Positions 48,774 to 57,240 of a DNA stretch of 64,000 nt are shown here, one piece after another. The position numbers were made by a program, and so were the translations under genes. The notes below the pieces were generated by a model. The model ran no database searches, had not been told where the DNA came from, and was given only the letters and a program-made list of their open reading frames with translations. The stretch covers positions 62,001-126,000 of the forward strand of contig NZ_JARVWP010000006.1 of assembly GCF_029846235.1 (NCBI RefSeq), read 5' to 3'. The stretch's first letter is position 1. Every line of letters starts with the position of its first letter. Source of the DNA: Bradyrhizobium sp. CER78 (GTDB taxonomy: Bacteria; Pseudomonadota; Alphaproteobacteria; Rhizobiales; Xanthobacteraceae).

Positions 48774-49992
48774 TCCGCTTGCGAATACTAGAAGCAAGCT
48801 TGCCGGGATCATTGCCCAGATCGAAGTAGTGTCCGGCTCCGAGTATCCGTATCAGGATAGCCGAACCGCCGTCAACGAACTCCGGTCGCTAATTGATCGT
48901 ATGATGCGACGATTGGATGGCTTCGAACTTTATCCACCCAATGTACAAAAATCGCTTCTTCGACAGGGCAATTACCTCATAGTTATCGTCACAGAGCTTC
49001 TCGGTTTTATTGTAAGATCTACCAGCACCCGCAATCTCTTCGAACTCTATTACCCCTTCAAAGAAATATCGAAGAAGTTCGTTGGCGAGAACGTCAGACT
49101 CATCCTTTCATCAGATTGGCAGTACTCTCCGTTCACATATCCGTACGGATTAGACGAACTCCCGACCTTCATTCTGATTGGCCTTCCTGCTTCCGAATCC
49201 GAAAACGCGCTCGTCTTCCCGACGGCCGGACACGAGTTAGGGCACAATAGATGGCGCGCAAACGAGTACGGGAAGGCACTTGCACCTGATCTAGAGGAGT
49301 CGGTGTATGAAGCCTACGAAGCGAACCGAGCTGAATTTGAACGTGTGTTTACCCTCAAGGGAGCGGACATACGAAACGACATGTTCGTTCAACCGATCAT
49401 TCGACAGAGCGTAAATCTGTCACTGAGGCAATCGGAAGAGCTGTATTGCGACTTCACTGGACTCAGCCTTTTTGGAAAGTCGTACCTGTTCGCTTTCGAT
49501 TATCTAATCGCACCAGGCCTATCTAGCCATCGCGATTCGAAGTATCCGAGCCTAGAAACCCGCGTATCTCTCCTATCTAAGTATGCGGGCGAGCTTGGCT
49601 TTCAGGTGAACGGATTTGCCGAGCGCTTCAACGCCGAGAAGTTGGCCGGTGCAGAAGCATCTAACTTTATGGTGCTGATGGCTGATCGAGCCGTCGAGAG
49701 CATTACTGAGCGCCTCTTTCAAATGGCGCACTCGCACGTGGCATCGACAGTCGGAAATCCGTTTTCATCGGAGAGTGAGGCTCATGCGCTTCAATGCTTC
49801 ACCAATGGTGTTCCTTCGGAAAGGGTACATACCTTAGGCGATCTGATGAATGCCGCTTGGTCTGTATTTAACGGACCAGACCTGAATCAGCTTAACAACA
49901 AAGGTCAAAGCAAGACTCAGTTTCTAACGGACTTGGTTGTGAAGTCTGCCGAGAACCTTGAATACTTGAGTTATCGTGATGCTAAACACTGA
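48754..49992 (+). CDS. Cassette gene 2: HELGH zinc metalloprotease-like protein
   Basis: 412 residues from ATG 48754, which lies inside the end of gene 1. A gluzincin-type motif, HELGH, is at 160-164 (FPTAGHELGHNRW). A likely third zinc ligand is E229 within EELYCDFTG (226-236 region), followed by YPSLETRVSLL near 264-274, which recalls the HPxxxxR segment seen after the third ligand in several metallopeptidases. The N-terminal 150 residues are helical and unique. No signal peptide or membrane anchor is seen, so it is probably cytoplasmic. Low GC and foreign codon use match genes 1 and 3. The protease call rests on motif order alone; the substrate is unknown. Confidence 0.7.
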   Translation: MSIELISPLANTRSKLAGIIAQIEVVSGSEYPYQDSRTAVNELRSLIDRMMRRLDGFELYPPNVQKSLLRQGNYLIVIVTELLGFIVRSTSTRNLFELYYPFKEISKKFVGENVRLILSSDWQYSPFTYPYGLDELPTFILIGLPASESENALVFPTAGHELGHNRWRANEYGKALAPDLEESVYEAYEANRAEFERVFTLKGADIRNDMFVQPIIRQSVNLSLRQSEELYCDFTGLSLFGKSYLFAFDYLIAPGLSSHRDSKYPSLETRVSLLSKYAGELGFQVNGFAERFNAEKLAGAEASNFMVLMADRAVESITERLFQMAHSHVASTVGNPFSSESEAHALQCFTNGVPSERVHTLGDLMNAAWSVFNGPDLNQLNNKGQSKTQFLTDLVVKSAENLEYLSYRDAKH

Positions 49993-50632
49993 CGAAGTTA
50001 AAAGGCGCCTTCATCGCTTTGATGGTACACAAAGCGATGGCATCGTTATCGTTCCCAATCCTTTTGAACACGATGCGACACAAATCGGTCGAACATCTAT
50101 AGATTTGCGCCTCGGTCGCTGGTTCTCGATGCTTCAGCAAACCAAGACAAGCGCCATCGACTTCGGCGTCCCGCGCAACGAGAACGCGTTCAGTGCATCG
50201 GAAGGGCGATCTTCATTCGTGCCGTTCGGCCATCCATTTGTTCTCCATCCTGGGCGGTTTGTCCTCGCATCAACTTTCGAATGGCTATCTCTTCCTAACG
50301 ATGTAGCCGCCTATATTTCAGGGAAATCGGCCCTTGGGCGGATGGGGCTGATAATTGAAACAGCTGCCGGCATACACCCGGGATTCTCCGGCAGCATCAC
50401 GCTTGAGCTTTTCAATTGCGGAGAGGTCCCGATACGCATCTATCCCGGCATGCCTGTATGTCAGCTATTTTTCCACCAAGTGGATGGAGCCGTCTCCAAA
50501 GAGAACTCTGCTAAAGGGACCAAATTCGGCGGACGAAGGAAGCCTGCATTTGGCAGTTACAAGCCAGATGACGCGTTGTCGTCGATGCTAGACGTCGCAG
50601 CCATCGATCAGGATCTGTTTCGCCGATCTTGA
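49979..50632 (+). CDS. Cassette gene 3: dCTP deaminase / dUTPase family protein
   Basis: 217 residues from ATG 49979; a GTG one codon upstream is also possible. The Dcd fold is clear: RTSIDLRLG near 38-46, then S117 and R121 (GKSALGRMGL), the GIHPGFSG turn and E143 (ITLELFN), followed by PIRIYPGMPVCQL. These residues correspond in type and spacing to Ser111, Arg115 and Glu138 of E. coli dCTP deaminase, so deaminase activity is likely. The C-terminus extends past the core. It overlaps gene 2 by 14 bases. This is not the housekeeping dcd context. Stand-alone dCTP deaminases are known anti-phage enzymes that deplete dCTP. Confidence 0.8.
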   Translation: MLNTDEVKRRLHRFDGTQSDGIVIVPNPFEHDATQIGRTSIDLRLGRWFSMLQQTKTSAIDFGVPRNENAFSASEGRSSFVPFGHPFVLHPGRFVLASTFEWLSLPNDVAAYISGKSALGRMGLIIETAAGIHPGFSGSITLELFNCGEVPIRIYPGMPVCQLFFHQVDGAVSKENSAKGTKFGGRRKPAFGSYKPDDALSSMLDVAAIDQDLFRRS

Positions 50633-50719
50633 TACTCGACAATTAGCGAACCCATCGACGACGACCGACGTCGCAAGTTTTGATCTATTTAGTTCGCGAT
50701 GCAACTGCATCTGAAGTTG

Positions 50720-51784
50720 CTAAATCTCGAACACCTGTCCCGGCTTCAACGCGACGAACTTCTCGCGCGGCACTTTTGCCGCGTCGAGCGCTTCGCCGAG
50801 CGCTGTCGCCGGTGCGTCGATCGCTTCGTCGGTCAATTGGAACGTGCCGTGGTGATGCGCCAACGCCTGGGCGGCACCGCAATCAGCCAGCGCCTTCACC
50901 GCATCCTCCGGGTTCATGTGCTGGTCCTGCATGAACCAGCGCGGCTCGTAGGCGCCGATCGGCAGGATCGCGAGCCTTAAGGGTCCATGCGCCTCGGCGA
51001 CCCGGCGGAAATGCCGCCCGTCGCCGTAGCCGGAATCGCAGACGATGTAGAGCTTGCCGGCCGGCGTCTCCAGCACGAAGCTCGCCCATAGCGCCTTGTT
51101 GCGATCGAACAGGCCGCGCGCCGACCAGTGCCGGGTCGGCACCAGGGTCACTGCAAGACTGCCGCCGAGCTCGACACGCTGATGCCAGTCGAACGCCTCG
51201 GCCTTGATCGCGGCATCGGACGCCCGCATCGTCACATCATTGCCGAGCGGCGTTATCACGCGAGGGCCGAACGCGGCGTTCAGCTTCGACAGCGTCGCGA
51301 CGTCGAGATGGTCGTAATGGCCGTGCGACACCAGCACGACATCGATCTTTGGCAGCTTGTCGAACGCAATGCCGGGATCATTGTGCCGCTTCGGCCCAGC
51401 GAAGCTGAACGGCGAGGCGCGCATCGACCAGACCGGATCGACAAGAATATTGAGGCCCGCGGTCTGGATCAGCCAGCTGGCATGGCCGACGAAACAGAAC
51501 CGCACCTTGTCGCCCTCGACGCGCGGCGGCGGCGTATCGGCATGGGGGCTCGGCGCCCATTCCGGCCAGACCGCACGCTTCCGGCCGCCCCCGAACTGCC
51601 AGCGCAGCACCTCGCCGAGCGATTTCGGCGGCGAGCCATCGGGGTCGAAGAAGTGCAGGCCGTCGAAATGATCGGAGGCGGGGCCGTCATAGGTTTTCAT
51701 ATAAGTCATCCAGATCGAGGGCACGCCGATCGCAGCGGCGGCTCCGGTCAAGGTTGCGAGAACGCGGCGGCGGGTGATGGGCAA
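50720..51784 (-). CDS. MBL-fold metallo-hydrolase with Tat signal
   Basis: 354 residues. The N-terminus has a twin-arginine signal (ITRRRVLATLTGAAAAIG). The metallo-beta-lactamase motif is H154-G-H-Y-D-H159-L-D (SHGHYDHLD), and HASWLIQTAGLNILVDPVWS precedes it. The layout and length fit the UlaG/NAPE-PLD-like group of binuclear zinc hydrolases, and the exported substrate is unknown. It is transcribed toward the low-GC cassette and ends 87 bases after it. Confidence 0.88.
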   Translation of the reverse strand: MPITRRRVLATLTGAAAAIGVPSIWMTYMKTYDGPASDHFDGLHFFDPDGSPPKSLGEVLRWQFGGGRKRAVWPEWAPSPHADTPPPRVEGDKVRFCFVGHASWLIQTAGLNILVDPVWSMRASPFSFAGPKRHNDPGIAFDKLPKIDVVLVSHGHYDHLDVATLSKLNAAFGPRVITPLGNDVTMRASDAAIKAEAFDWHQRVELGGSLAVTLVPTRHWSARGLFDRNKALWASFVLETPAGKLYIVCDSGYGDGRHFRRVAEAHGPLRLAILPIGAYEPRWFMQDQHMNPEDAVKALADCGAAQALAHHHGTFQLTDEAIDAPATALGEALDAAKVPREKFVALKPGQVFEI

Positions 51785-52121
51785 GCGGGTTCCCGAATAG
51801 GAGGCAGGCTCCGTTTAATAGGAGGCAGGCTCCGTTTATATGGGTGGCACCGGCGAATTCGACATCAACGGAGCAAAACGACGTAATTTCAACATCTTAA
51901 GGTCAAACCCAGACCGGCTGCGGCGAAACTTTCCTTGACTTTGCCGCCCCGGCAGCGTTTAACGCCGCGGCTTTCTCGGAAAGCTTCGTCTTTTCGACCC
52001 GCCGACTGGTCCTGGAGGCCAGAGGCCAACGCCCGACAGCGCGATGCGCCCTCGGGCGCGAAAGTGTTTGGACCATCGTCTTGGCACACCGTCTTGGCAC
52101 GGTGCCGAGACAAACTATCTG
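51785..52121. other. Intergenic region between MBL gene and ffh, left part
   Basis: It contains a short tandem duplication (AGGAGGCAGGCTCCGTTTA repeated at about 51800-51838), just upstream of the MBL gene start. A 58-codon basic ORF can be read on the minus strand at about 51903-52079, but it has no ribosome-binding site and no recognised family. Otherwise no feature was found. Confidence 0.4.
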
Positions 52122-52225
52122 GTCATCACCCGCGAAAGCGGGTGATCCAGTATTCCAGAGGCAGCGCGGATTGAACCGAGCCGCCGCAGCGTACTGGATA
52201 CCCCGCTTTCGCGGGGTATGACGAG
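52122..52225. repeat. Palindromic repeat upstream of ffh (GTCATCACCCGCG type)
   Basis: GTCATCACCCGCGAAAGCGGGTGATCCAGTA at the left is mirrored by TACTGGATACCCCGCTTTCGCGGGGTATGAC at the right, giving two strong terminal hairpins around a 40-base centre. A half copy is at 43233-43285. It ends 44 bases upstream of the ffh start. Confidence 0.75.
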
Positions 52226-52269
52226 CAACGAGTGACGCGCGCTTACGGGCGCAACGAAGGACAACGGCA

Positions 52270-53817
52270 TTGTTCGACAATCTGTCGGAACGGCTTGGTG
52301 GCATTCTCGATCGTCTGACGGGGCGCGGTGCGCTGACCGAAAAGGACGTCGATGCCGCGATGCGCGAGGTGCGCCGCGCACTGCTCGAGGCCGACGTCGC
52401 GCTCGAAGTGGTCCGCAGCTTCATCGATCGGGTCCGCGAGCAGGCGATCGGTGCCACCGTCGTCAAGTCGGTGACGCCGGGCCAGATGGTGGTGAAGATC
52501 GTCCATGACGAGCTCGTCGCCACGCTCGGCTCCGACGGCCAGACCATCGACATCAACTCCGTGCCGCCGGTGCCGATCATGATGGTCGGTCTGCAAGGCT
52601 CCGGTAAGACCACCACCACCGCGAAACTCGCGCGCCGCATGGTCCAGCGCGACAAGCGCAAGGTGCTGATGGCCTCGCTCGACGTCTACCGTCCGGCGGC
52701 GATGGAGCAGCTCGCGGTGCTCGGCCGCGACCTCGACATTCCGACGTTGCCGATCGTCGCCGGCCAGATGCCGCCGCAGATCGCGAAGCGCGCTCTCGAA
52801 GCCGGCAAGCTCGGCGGCTACGACGTCGTGCTGCTCGACACCGCCGGCCGCACCACGCTCGACGAAGACATGATGAAGGAGGCGGCCGAGATCAAGGCCG
52901 CCGCCAACCCGCACGAAGTGCTGCTGGTCGCGGATAGCCTCACCGGCCAGGACGCGGTCAACCTGGCGCGCTCGTTCGATGAGCGCGTCGGTCTCACCGG
53001 CATCGTGCTGACGCGCGTCGACGGCGACGGCCGCGGCGGCGCCGCGCTGTCGATGCGCGCGGTCACCGGCAAGCCGATCAAGCTGATCGGCACCGGCGAA
53101 AAGACCGACGCGCTGGAAGACTTCCATCCGAGCCGCATCGCCGGCCGCATCCTCGGCATGGGCGACGTCGTCTCGCTGGTCGAGAAAGCCGCCGCCAATA
53201 TCGACGCCGAAAAGGCCGCGCGTACCGCCGAGCGGATGCGCAAGGGTCAGTTCGACCTCAACGACATGCGCGAGCAGCTGCAGCAGATGGCGAACATGGG
53301 CGGCATTGGCGGCCTGATGGGCATGATGCCCGGCATCTCCAAGATGAAGAACCAGATCGCGGCCGCCGGCATCGACGACAAGATCCTGAAGCGCCAGGTC
53401 GCGATCATCGATTCGATGACGCGGCAGGAGCGCAAGAACCCGGACCTGCTGAAAGCGAGCCGCAAGAAGCGCATCGCGGCCGGCGCCGGCCAGAGCGTCG
53501 AGCACGTCAACAAGCTTTTGAAGATGCACCGGAACATGGCCGACATGATGAAGGCCATGGGCAGCGGCAAGCGCGGCCCGCTCGCCGGCATCGCGCAGGC
53601 GATGGGCTTTGGCGGCGGCATGAAGCCGCCCTCGCCCGAGGAGATGAAGGCGCTCGCCGAGAAGATGCAGGGCGGCGCCGGCGGCGGTCTGCCCAACTTG
53701 CCGAAGGATTTGCCCGCAGGACTGCGCGGCGGCCTGCCGAATGTACCGGGCCTGACCGGTCTTTCCGGCAAGCCGATGCTGCCGGGCCTCGGCGGCTTCC
53801 CGGGCAAGAAGAAATGA
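52270..53817 (+). CDS. ffh: Signal recognition particle protein Ffh
   Basis: 515 residues with a TTG start at 52270 (MFDNLSERLGGILDRLTGRG is the canonical N-terminus). The NG GTPase domain has G1 GLQGSGKT at 107-114, DVYRPAA, DTAGR and TRVDGDGRGG. The C-terminal M domain is methionine-rich (MMPGISKMKNQI, MHRNMADMMKAMGSG) and binds 4.5S RNA and signal sequences. A Gly/Pro-rich tail follows. It is the partner of FtsY. It leads the ffh-rpsP-rimM run. Confidence 0.97.
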   Translation: MFDNLSERLGGILDRLTGRGALTEKDVDAAMREVRRALLEADVALEVVRSFIDRVREQAIGATVVKSVTPGQMVVKIVHDELVATLGSDGQTIDINSVPPVPIMMVGLQGSGKTTTTAKLARRMVQRDKRKVLMASLDVYRPAAMEQLAVLGRDLDIPTLPIVAGQMPPQIAKRALEAGKLGGYDVVLLDTAGRTTLDEDMMKEAAEIKAAANPHEVLLVADSLTGQDAVNLARSFDERVGLTGIVLTRVDGDGRGGAALSMRAVTGKPIKLIGTGEKTDALEDFHPSRIAGRILGMGDVVSLVEKAAANIDAEKAARTAERMRKGQFDLNDMREQLQQMANMGGIGGLMGMMPGISKMKNQIAAAGIDDKILKRQVAIIDSMTRQERKNPDLLKASRKKRIAAGAGQSVEHVNKLLKMHRNMADMMKAMGSGKRGPLAGIAQAMGFGGGMKPPSPEEMKALAEKMQGGAGGGLPNLPKDLPAGLRGGLPNVPGLTGLSGKPMLPGLGGFPGKKK

Positions 53818-53899
53818 GGAATTCGTCGCGACGGCCCGGATGCCGGCGCGACGCGGAATGCCAATCAATCGAACACATCGACCTTTGAAGGAGAACTAG

Positions 53900-54232
53900 A
53901 TGTCCGTTGTTATCCGCCTCGCTCGCGCAGGCACCAAGAAGCGTCCGGTCTATCACGTCGTCGTCGCCGACTCGCGCTTCCCGCGCGATGGCCGCTTCAT
54001 CGAGCGTCTCGGCCACTTCAACCCGCTGCTGCCGAAGGACAACGAGGCTCGCCTGAAGCTCGACATGGACAAGGTGAAGGCCTGGCTCGCCAAGGGCGCG
54101 CAGCCATCGGATCGCGTGACCCGCTTCCTCGACGCCGCCGGCGTCAAGAAGCGCGCGCCGCGCAACAACCCGGAGAAGGCCGTGCCGCGCAAGGAGCGCA
54201 AGGCGCAGGCTGAAGCCGCCGCCAAGGCATAA
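53900..54232 (+). CDS. rpsP: 30S ribosomal protein S16
   Basis: 110 residues. The S16 core ([33 protein letters not shown]) is followed by an alphaproteobacterial basic C-terminal extension ([20 protein letters not shown]). GAAGGAGAA precedes the ATG. It is 82 bases after ffh and 17 bases before rimM. Confidence 0.98.
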   Translation: MSVVIRLARAGTKKRPVYHVVVADSRFPRDGRFIERLGHFNPLLPKDNEARLKLDMDKVKAWLAKGAQPSDRVTRFLDAAGVKKRAPRNNPEKAVPRKERKAQAEAAAKA

Positions 54233-54249
54233 GCTGAACGGCGACCACG

Positions 54250-54771
54250 GTGGCTGCACCGGTCTGTGTCGCCCGTATCGGCGCTGCGCATGGTGTGCGC
54301 GGCGCCGTCCGGCTGTGGACCTTCACCGAAGATCCGCTGGCCGTGAAGGATTACGGCCCGCTGATGACCAAGGACGGCACACGCCAGTTCGAGGTCACGC
54401 ATGCGCGCGAGGCCAAGGACCATCTGGTGGTGACGCTGAAGGGCGTCGCCACCCGCGATGACGCCGAACGGCTCAACGGTCTCGAGCTCTACGTTCCGCG
54501 CGACCGCCTGCCGGACACCGACGACGGCGAATATTACCACGCCGATTTGATCGGGCTCGCCGCGGTGACGACGGCAGAGCAGCCGCTCGGCAAGGTGATC
54601 GCGATCCATAATTTCGGCGCCGGCGATATCATCGAGATCGCCCCGCCGCAGGGCGCGACGATGCTGCTGCCCTTCACCAATGCGGTGGTGCCGACTGTCG
54701 ATCTTGCCGGTGGCCGCGTCGTGATCGACCTGCCGCAGGAGATAGACGGCGACGATCCGTCGGCGGCCTGA
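54250..54771 (+). CDS. rimM: Ribosome maturation factor RimM
   Basis: 173 residues with a GTG start at 54250. The N-terminal RimM domain ([20 protein letters not shown]) is followed by the PRC-barrel-like C-terminal domain ([20 protein letters not shown]). It assists 30S head assembly around S19. trmD normally follows directly; here a three-gene module intervenes. Confidence 0.96.
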   Translation: MAAPVCVARIGAAHGVRGAVRLWTFTEDPLAVKDYGPLMTKDGTRQFEVTHAREAKDHLVVTLKGVATRDDAERLNGLELYVPRDRLPDTDDGEYYHADLIGLAAVTTAEQPLGKVIAIHNFGAGDIIEIAPPQGATMLLPFTNAVVPTVDLAGGRVVIDLPQEIDGDDPSAA

Positions 54772-54784
54772 TCCGAAGTATTCT

Positions 54785-55696
54785 TCAGCCTGTCATTCTG
54801 CCCTGCTGCTCGAGCCAGTCGCAGAACACCGCGCTGTGCGGATCGTTGCTGCGGCCCGCCGGAAAATACGCAAAGTAGCTCCGCGCCGGCAGACTGACGT
54901 CCGGAAACGGCGTCACCAGGCGCCCGGCCGCGAGATCGTCAGCAATCAGCGCCGTCGGTCCCATCGCGACGCCGAGGCCATCGAGCGCGGCCTGGATCGT
55001 CAGATAGAAATGATCGAAGGTCAGCGCCGCCGCCGACTCCAGCGCGGAGTGCCCCGCTTCAGTCAGCCAGTCGCGCCACAGCCGCGGCATCGACGTGACA
55101 TGCAGCAGCGTGTGTCGCGAGAGGTCTGCGATCTCGTGCAGCGGCAATTGTACGAGCAATGACGGGCTGCACACCGGCAATCGCCGCTCCGACACCAGGA
55201 AGCGTGACGAGAAGCCGTGGAAGGTGTCAGGCCCGCCGCGGATCACGACATCGAAGGATTCAGGTAGCGCATCCACCGGATCGTTCGAGGTGCTCAGCCG
55301 CACCTCGATATCCGGATGCTCGGCGCGAAACCTGCTCATCCGCGGCAGCAGCCACCGCAAACTGAATGTCGCGAGCGCGTTGACGCGCAACACCGCGACC
55401 GCGGCATCGCCGCGCCGCTCGCGATGCTGCTGCACGGCGGCGGAGATCCGGTCGAGCGCCGGCGCGAATTCCGCCAGCAACGCCGCGCCGGCCGGCGTCA
55501 GCACCACGCGGCGCACCGAGCGCCGGAACAGCGCCGGCGCGCCGAGCCATTCCTCGAGCAGGCGGATCTGCTGACTGACGGCCCCGTGCGTCACGCTGAG
55601 CTCGGCGGCGGCTTCCTTGAAACTGCCAAGCCGGGCCGCGGCCTCGAAGGCGCGGACCGCGTTAAGCGGCGGCAGGCTGCGGCGTGGAACGAACAT
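54785..55696 (-). CDS. LysR-family transcriptional regulator, GcvA-like
   Basis: 303 residues from ATG 55696 (MFVPRRSLPPLNAVRAFEAA). The N-terminal winged helix-turn-helix is GSFKEAAAELSVTHGAVSQQ, near residues 23-42. The substrate-binding domain follows, with the LRVNALATFSLRWLLPRMSR start typical of the GcvA subgroup. It is divergent from the MFS gene; the 172-base AT-rich space between them holds an ATCAG-N27-CTGAT inverted pair (55708-55744) that could be its operator. It probably regulates the MFS gene and itself. Confidence 0.88.
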   Translation of the reverse strand: MFVPRRSLPPLNAVRAFEAAARLGSFKEAAAELSVTHGAVSQQIRLLEEWLGAPALFRRSVRRVVLTPAGAALLAEFAPALDRISAAVQQHRERRGDAAVAVLRVNALATFSLRWLLPRMSRFRAEHPDIEVRLSTSNDPVDALPESFDVVIRGGPDTFHGFSSRFLVSERRLPVCSPSLLVQLPLHEIADLSRHTLLHVTSMPRLWRDWLTEAGHSALESAAALTFDHFYLTIQAALDGLGVAMGPTALIADDLAAGRLVTPFPDVSLPARSYFAYFPAGRSNDPHSAVFCDWLEQQGRMTG

Positions 55697-55868
55697 GATC
55701 CCTTCAATATCAGATTTTCTAACCCATGATCCAATTATTACTGATTTGTGACAACGGCTTTGGCAACGCATAGTGCCGCACAAGCTACTTGCTTGGCTTT
55801 CATTTTAAGGACCACCGCGAAATGCACCGCCTCCCTATCTTTAGATTTTCTTGCATCGGATGGCGGTA

Positions 55869-57068
55869 ATGAGCGTGTCGACGGAAACCGGCATCTCACG
55901 TCCCGCCGACCAGCGGGCGACCCGCACGCTGACGGTGACCGGGCTCAACCACGCGCTCCACGACGGCTACACCGACCTGATCTACGTGCTGCTGCCGGTC
56001 TGGCAGGCCGAATTCGGGCTGAGTTATGGATTGCTGGCGCTGCTGCGCGGGCTCTATGCCGGCGCGATGGCCGGCCTGCAGATTCCAGTCGGGCGGATTG
56101 CAGAGCGGATCGACGGCAAGATCATCCTGATCGCGGGCACGGCGCTGTCGGCGCTCGGCTGTGTGTTCGCCGGCTTCTCCGGCGGCGTGATCGGACTTGG
56201 CCTGGCGCTGGCGCTCTCCGGCGCCGGCTCGAGCACGCAGCATCCGATCGCATCCGCCGCAGTGTCGCGCGCCTATGGCGCGGGCGCGCGCGGGCCGCTC
56301 GGCATCTATAATTTCTCGGGCGATCTGGGCAAGGCGGCAATTCCCGCTGCGACCTCGATCCTACTCGTGATCATGTCGTGGCGACATACGCTGCTGGTGC
56401 TCGCGCTCGCAGGCGTGCTTGTCGCGATCTGTATCGCGCTCTGGATGCCGTCGGTCGGCAAGGGCGCCGAGCACAAGGCGAGCACAGCTTCGCACCGCGC
56501 GAGCGCAGGCGGCGGCTTTCCCTGGCTGCTCGCGATCGGAATTCTCGACACCGCGGTCAGGATGGGTTTTCTCACCTTCCTGCCGTTCCTGCTGCGCGAT
56601 AAGGGCGCGTCGCTGCCGACCAACGGGCTCGCGCTGGCGCTGGTCTTCATCGGCGGCGCCGCGGGCAAATTCACCTGCGGCTGGCTCGGCGAACGCGTCG
56701 GCACGCTGCGCACCGTGCTGATCACCGAAGGCGGCACGGCAGCGCTGATCGTTGCGGTCCTCGTATTGCCGCTGGCGCCGGCCATCGTGCTGCTGCCGCT
56801 GCTCGGCGTGATGCTCAACGGCACCTCCTCGGTGCTCTATGGCACGGTGCCCGAGCTGACGCCGCCGCATCAGACCGAGCGCGCCTTCGCGCTGTTCTAT
56901 ACCGGGACGATCGGCTCTGGCGCGGTCGCGCCGGTGCTCTATGGCCTGCTTGGCGATGCACTCGGTCCGACGCTCGCGACGGCTGCGACCGCGCTGACGG
57001 CACTGGCGATCTGTCCGCTTGCGGTGGCGCTGGCGCGGCATCTCGCGGACGAGCCAAAGGCGGCGTGA
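55869..57068 (+). CDS. MFS transporter, fosmidomycin-resistance (Fsr)-like
   Basis: 399 residues from ATG 55869 (MSVSTETGISRPADQR); an ATG at 55860 is also possible. Twelve hydrophobic segments fit the major facilitator fold. GLNHALHDGYTDLIYVLLPV resembles the HxxxDxxxxxLPxL signature of the Fsr group, as do GSSTQHPIASAAVSRAYG and GIYNFSGDLGKAAIPA. It is probably an efflux pump, substrate unknown. It is controlled in all likelihood by the divergent LysR protein. Confidence 0.85.
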   Translation: MSVSTETGISRPADQRATRTLTVTGLNHALHDGYTDLIYVLLPVWQAEFGLSYGLLALLRGLYAGAMAGLQIPVGRIAERIDGKIILIAGTALSALGCVFAGFSGGVIGLGLALALSGAGSSTQHPIASAAVSRAYGAGARGPLGIYNFSGDLGKAAIPAATSILLVIMSWRHTLLVLALAGVLVAICIALWMPSVGKGAEHKASTASHRASAGGGFPWLLAIGILDTAVRMGFLTFLPFLLRDKGASLPTNGLALALVFIGGAAGKFTCGWLGERVGTLRTVLITEGGTAALIVAVLVLPLAPAIVLLPLLGVMLNGTSSVLYGTVPELTPPHQTERAFALFYTGTIGSGAVAPVLYGLLGDALGPTLATAATALTALAICPLAVALARHLADEPKAA

Positions 57069-57088
57069 CGCGCGACTAGCCTAAGCTC

Positions 57089-57210
57089 GTAGCCCGGATG
57101 GAGCCAACGGGTCGCGCGAATGCGCGCCCGATGACAGGCTCCGCGAAATCCGGGGCCGCTCCTCGTTACCAGCATGATTCCCGGATTGCGCTTCGCTGCA
57201 TCCGGGCTAC
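57089..57210. repeat. Dispersed repeat family B, copy 2
   Basis: The outer arms GTAGCCCGGATGGAGC (57089-57104) and GCATCCGGGCTAC (57198-57210) match copy 1 at 30836-30922. The centre carries about 35 extra bases including GCGCGAATGCGCGC. It lies between the MFS and oxidoreductase genes. Confidence 0.75.
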
Positions 57211-57240
57211 TACTTAATCGGGATGTCGAGGAGCATCCCA

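Noticed and set aside
51903-52079. 58-codon basic minus-strand ORF (ends KVSPQPVWV)
   Set aside because: The lysine/alanine-rich end looks histone-like, but there is no ribosome-binding site, codon use is mixed and no family is recognised.
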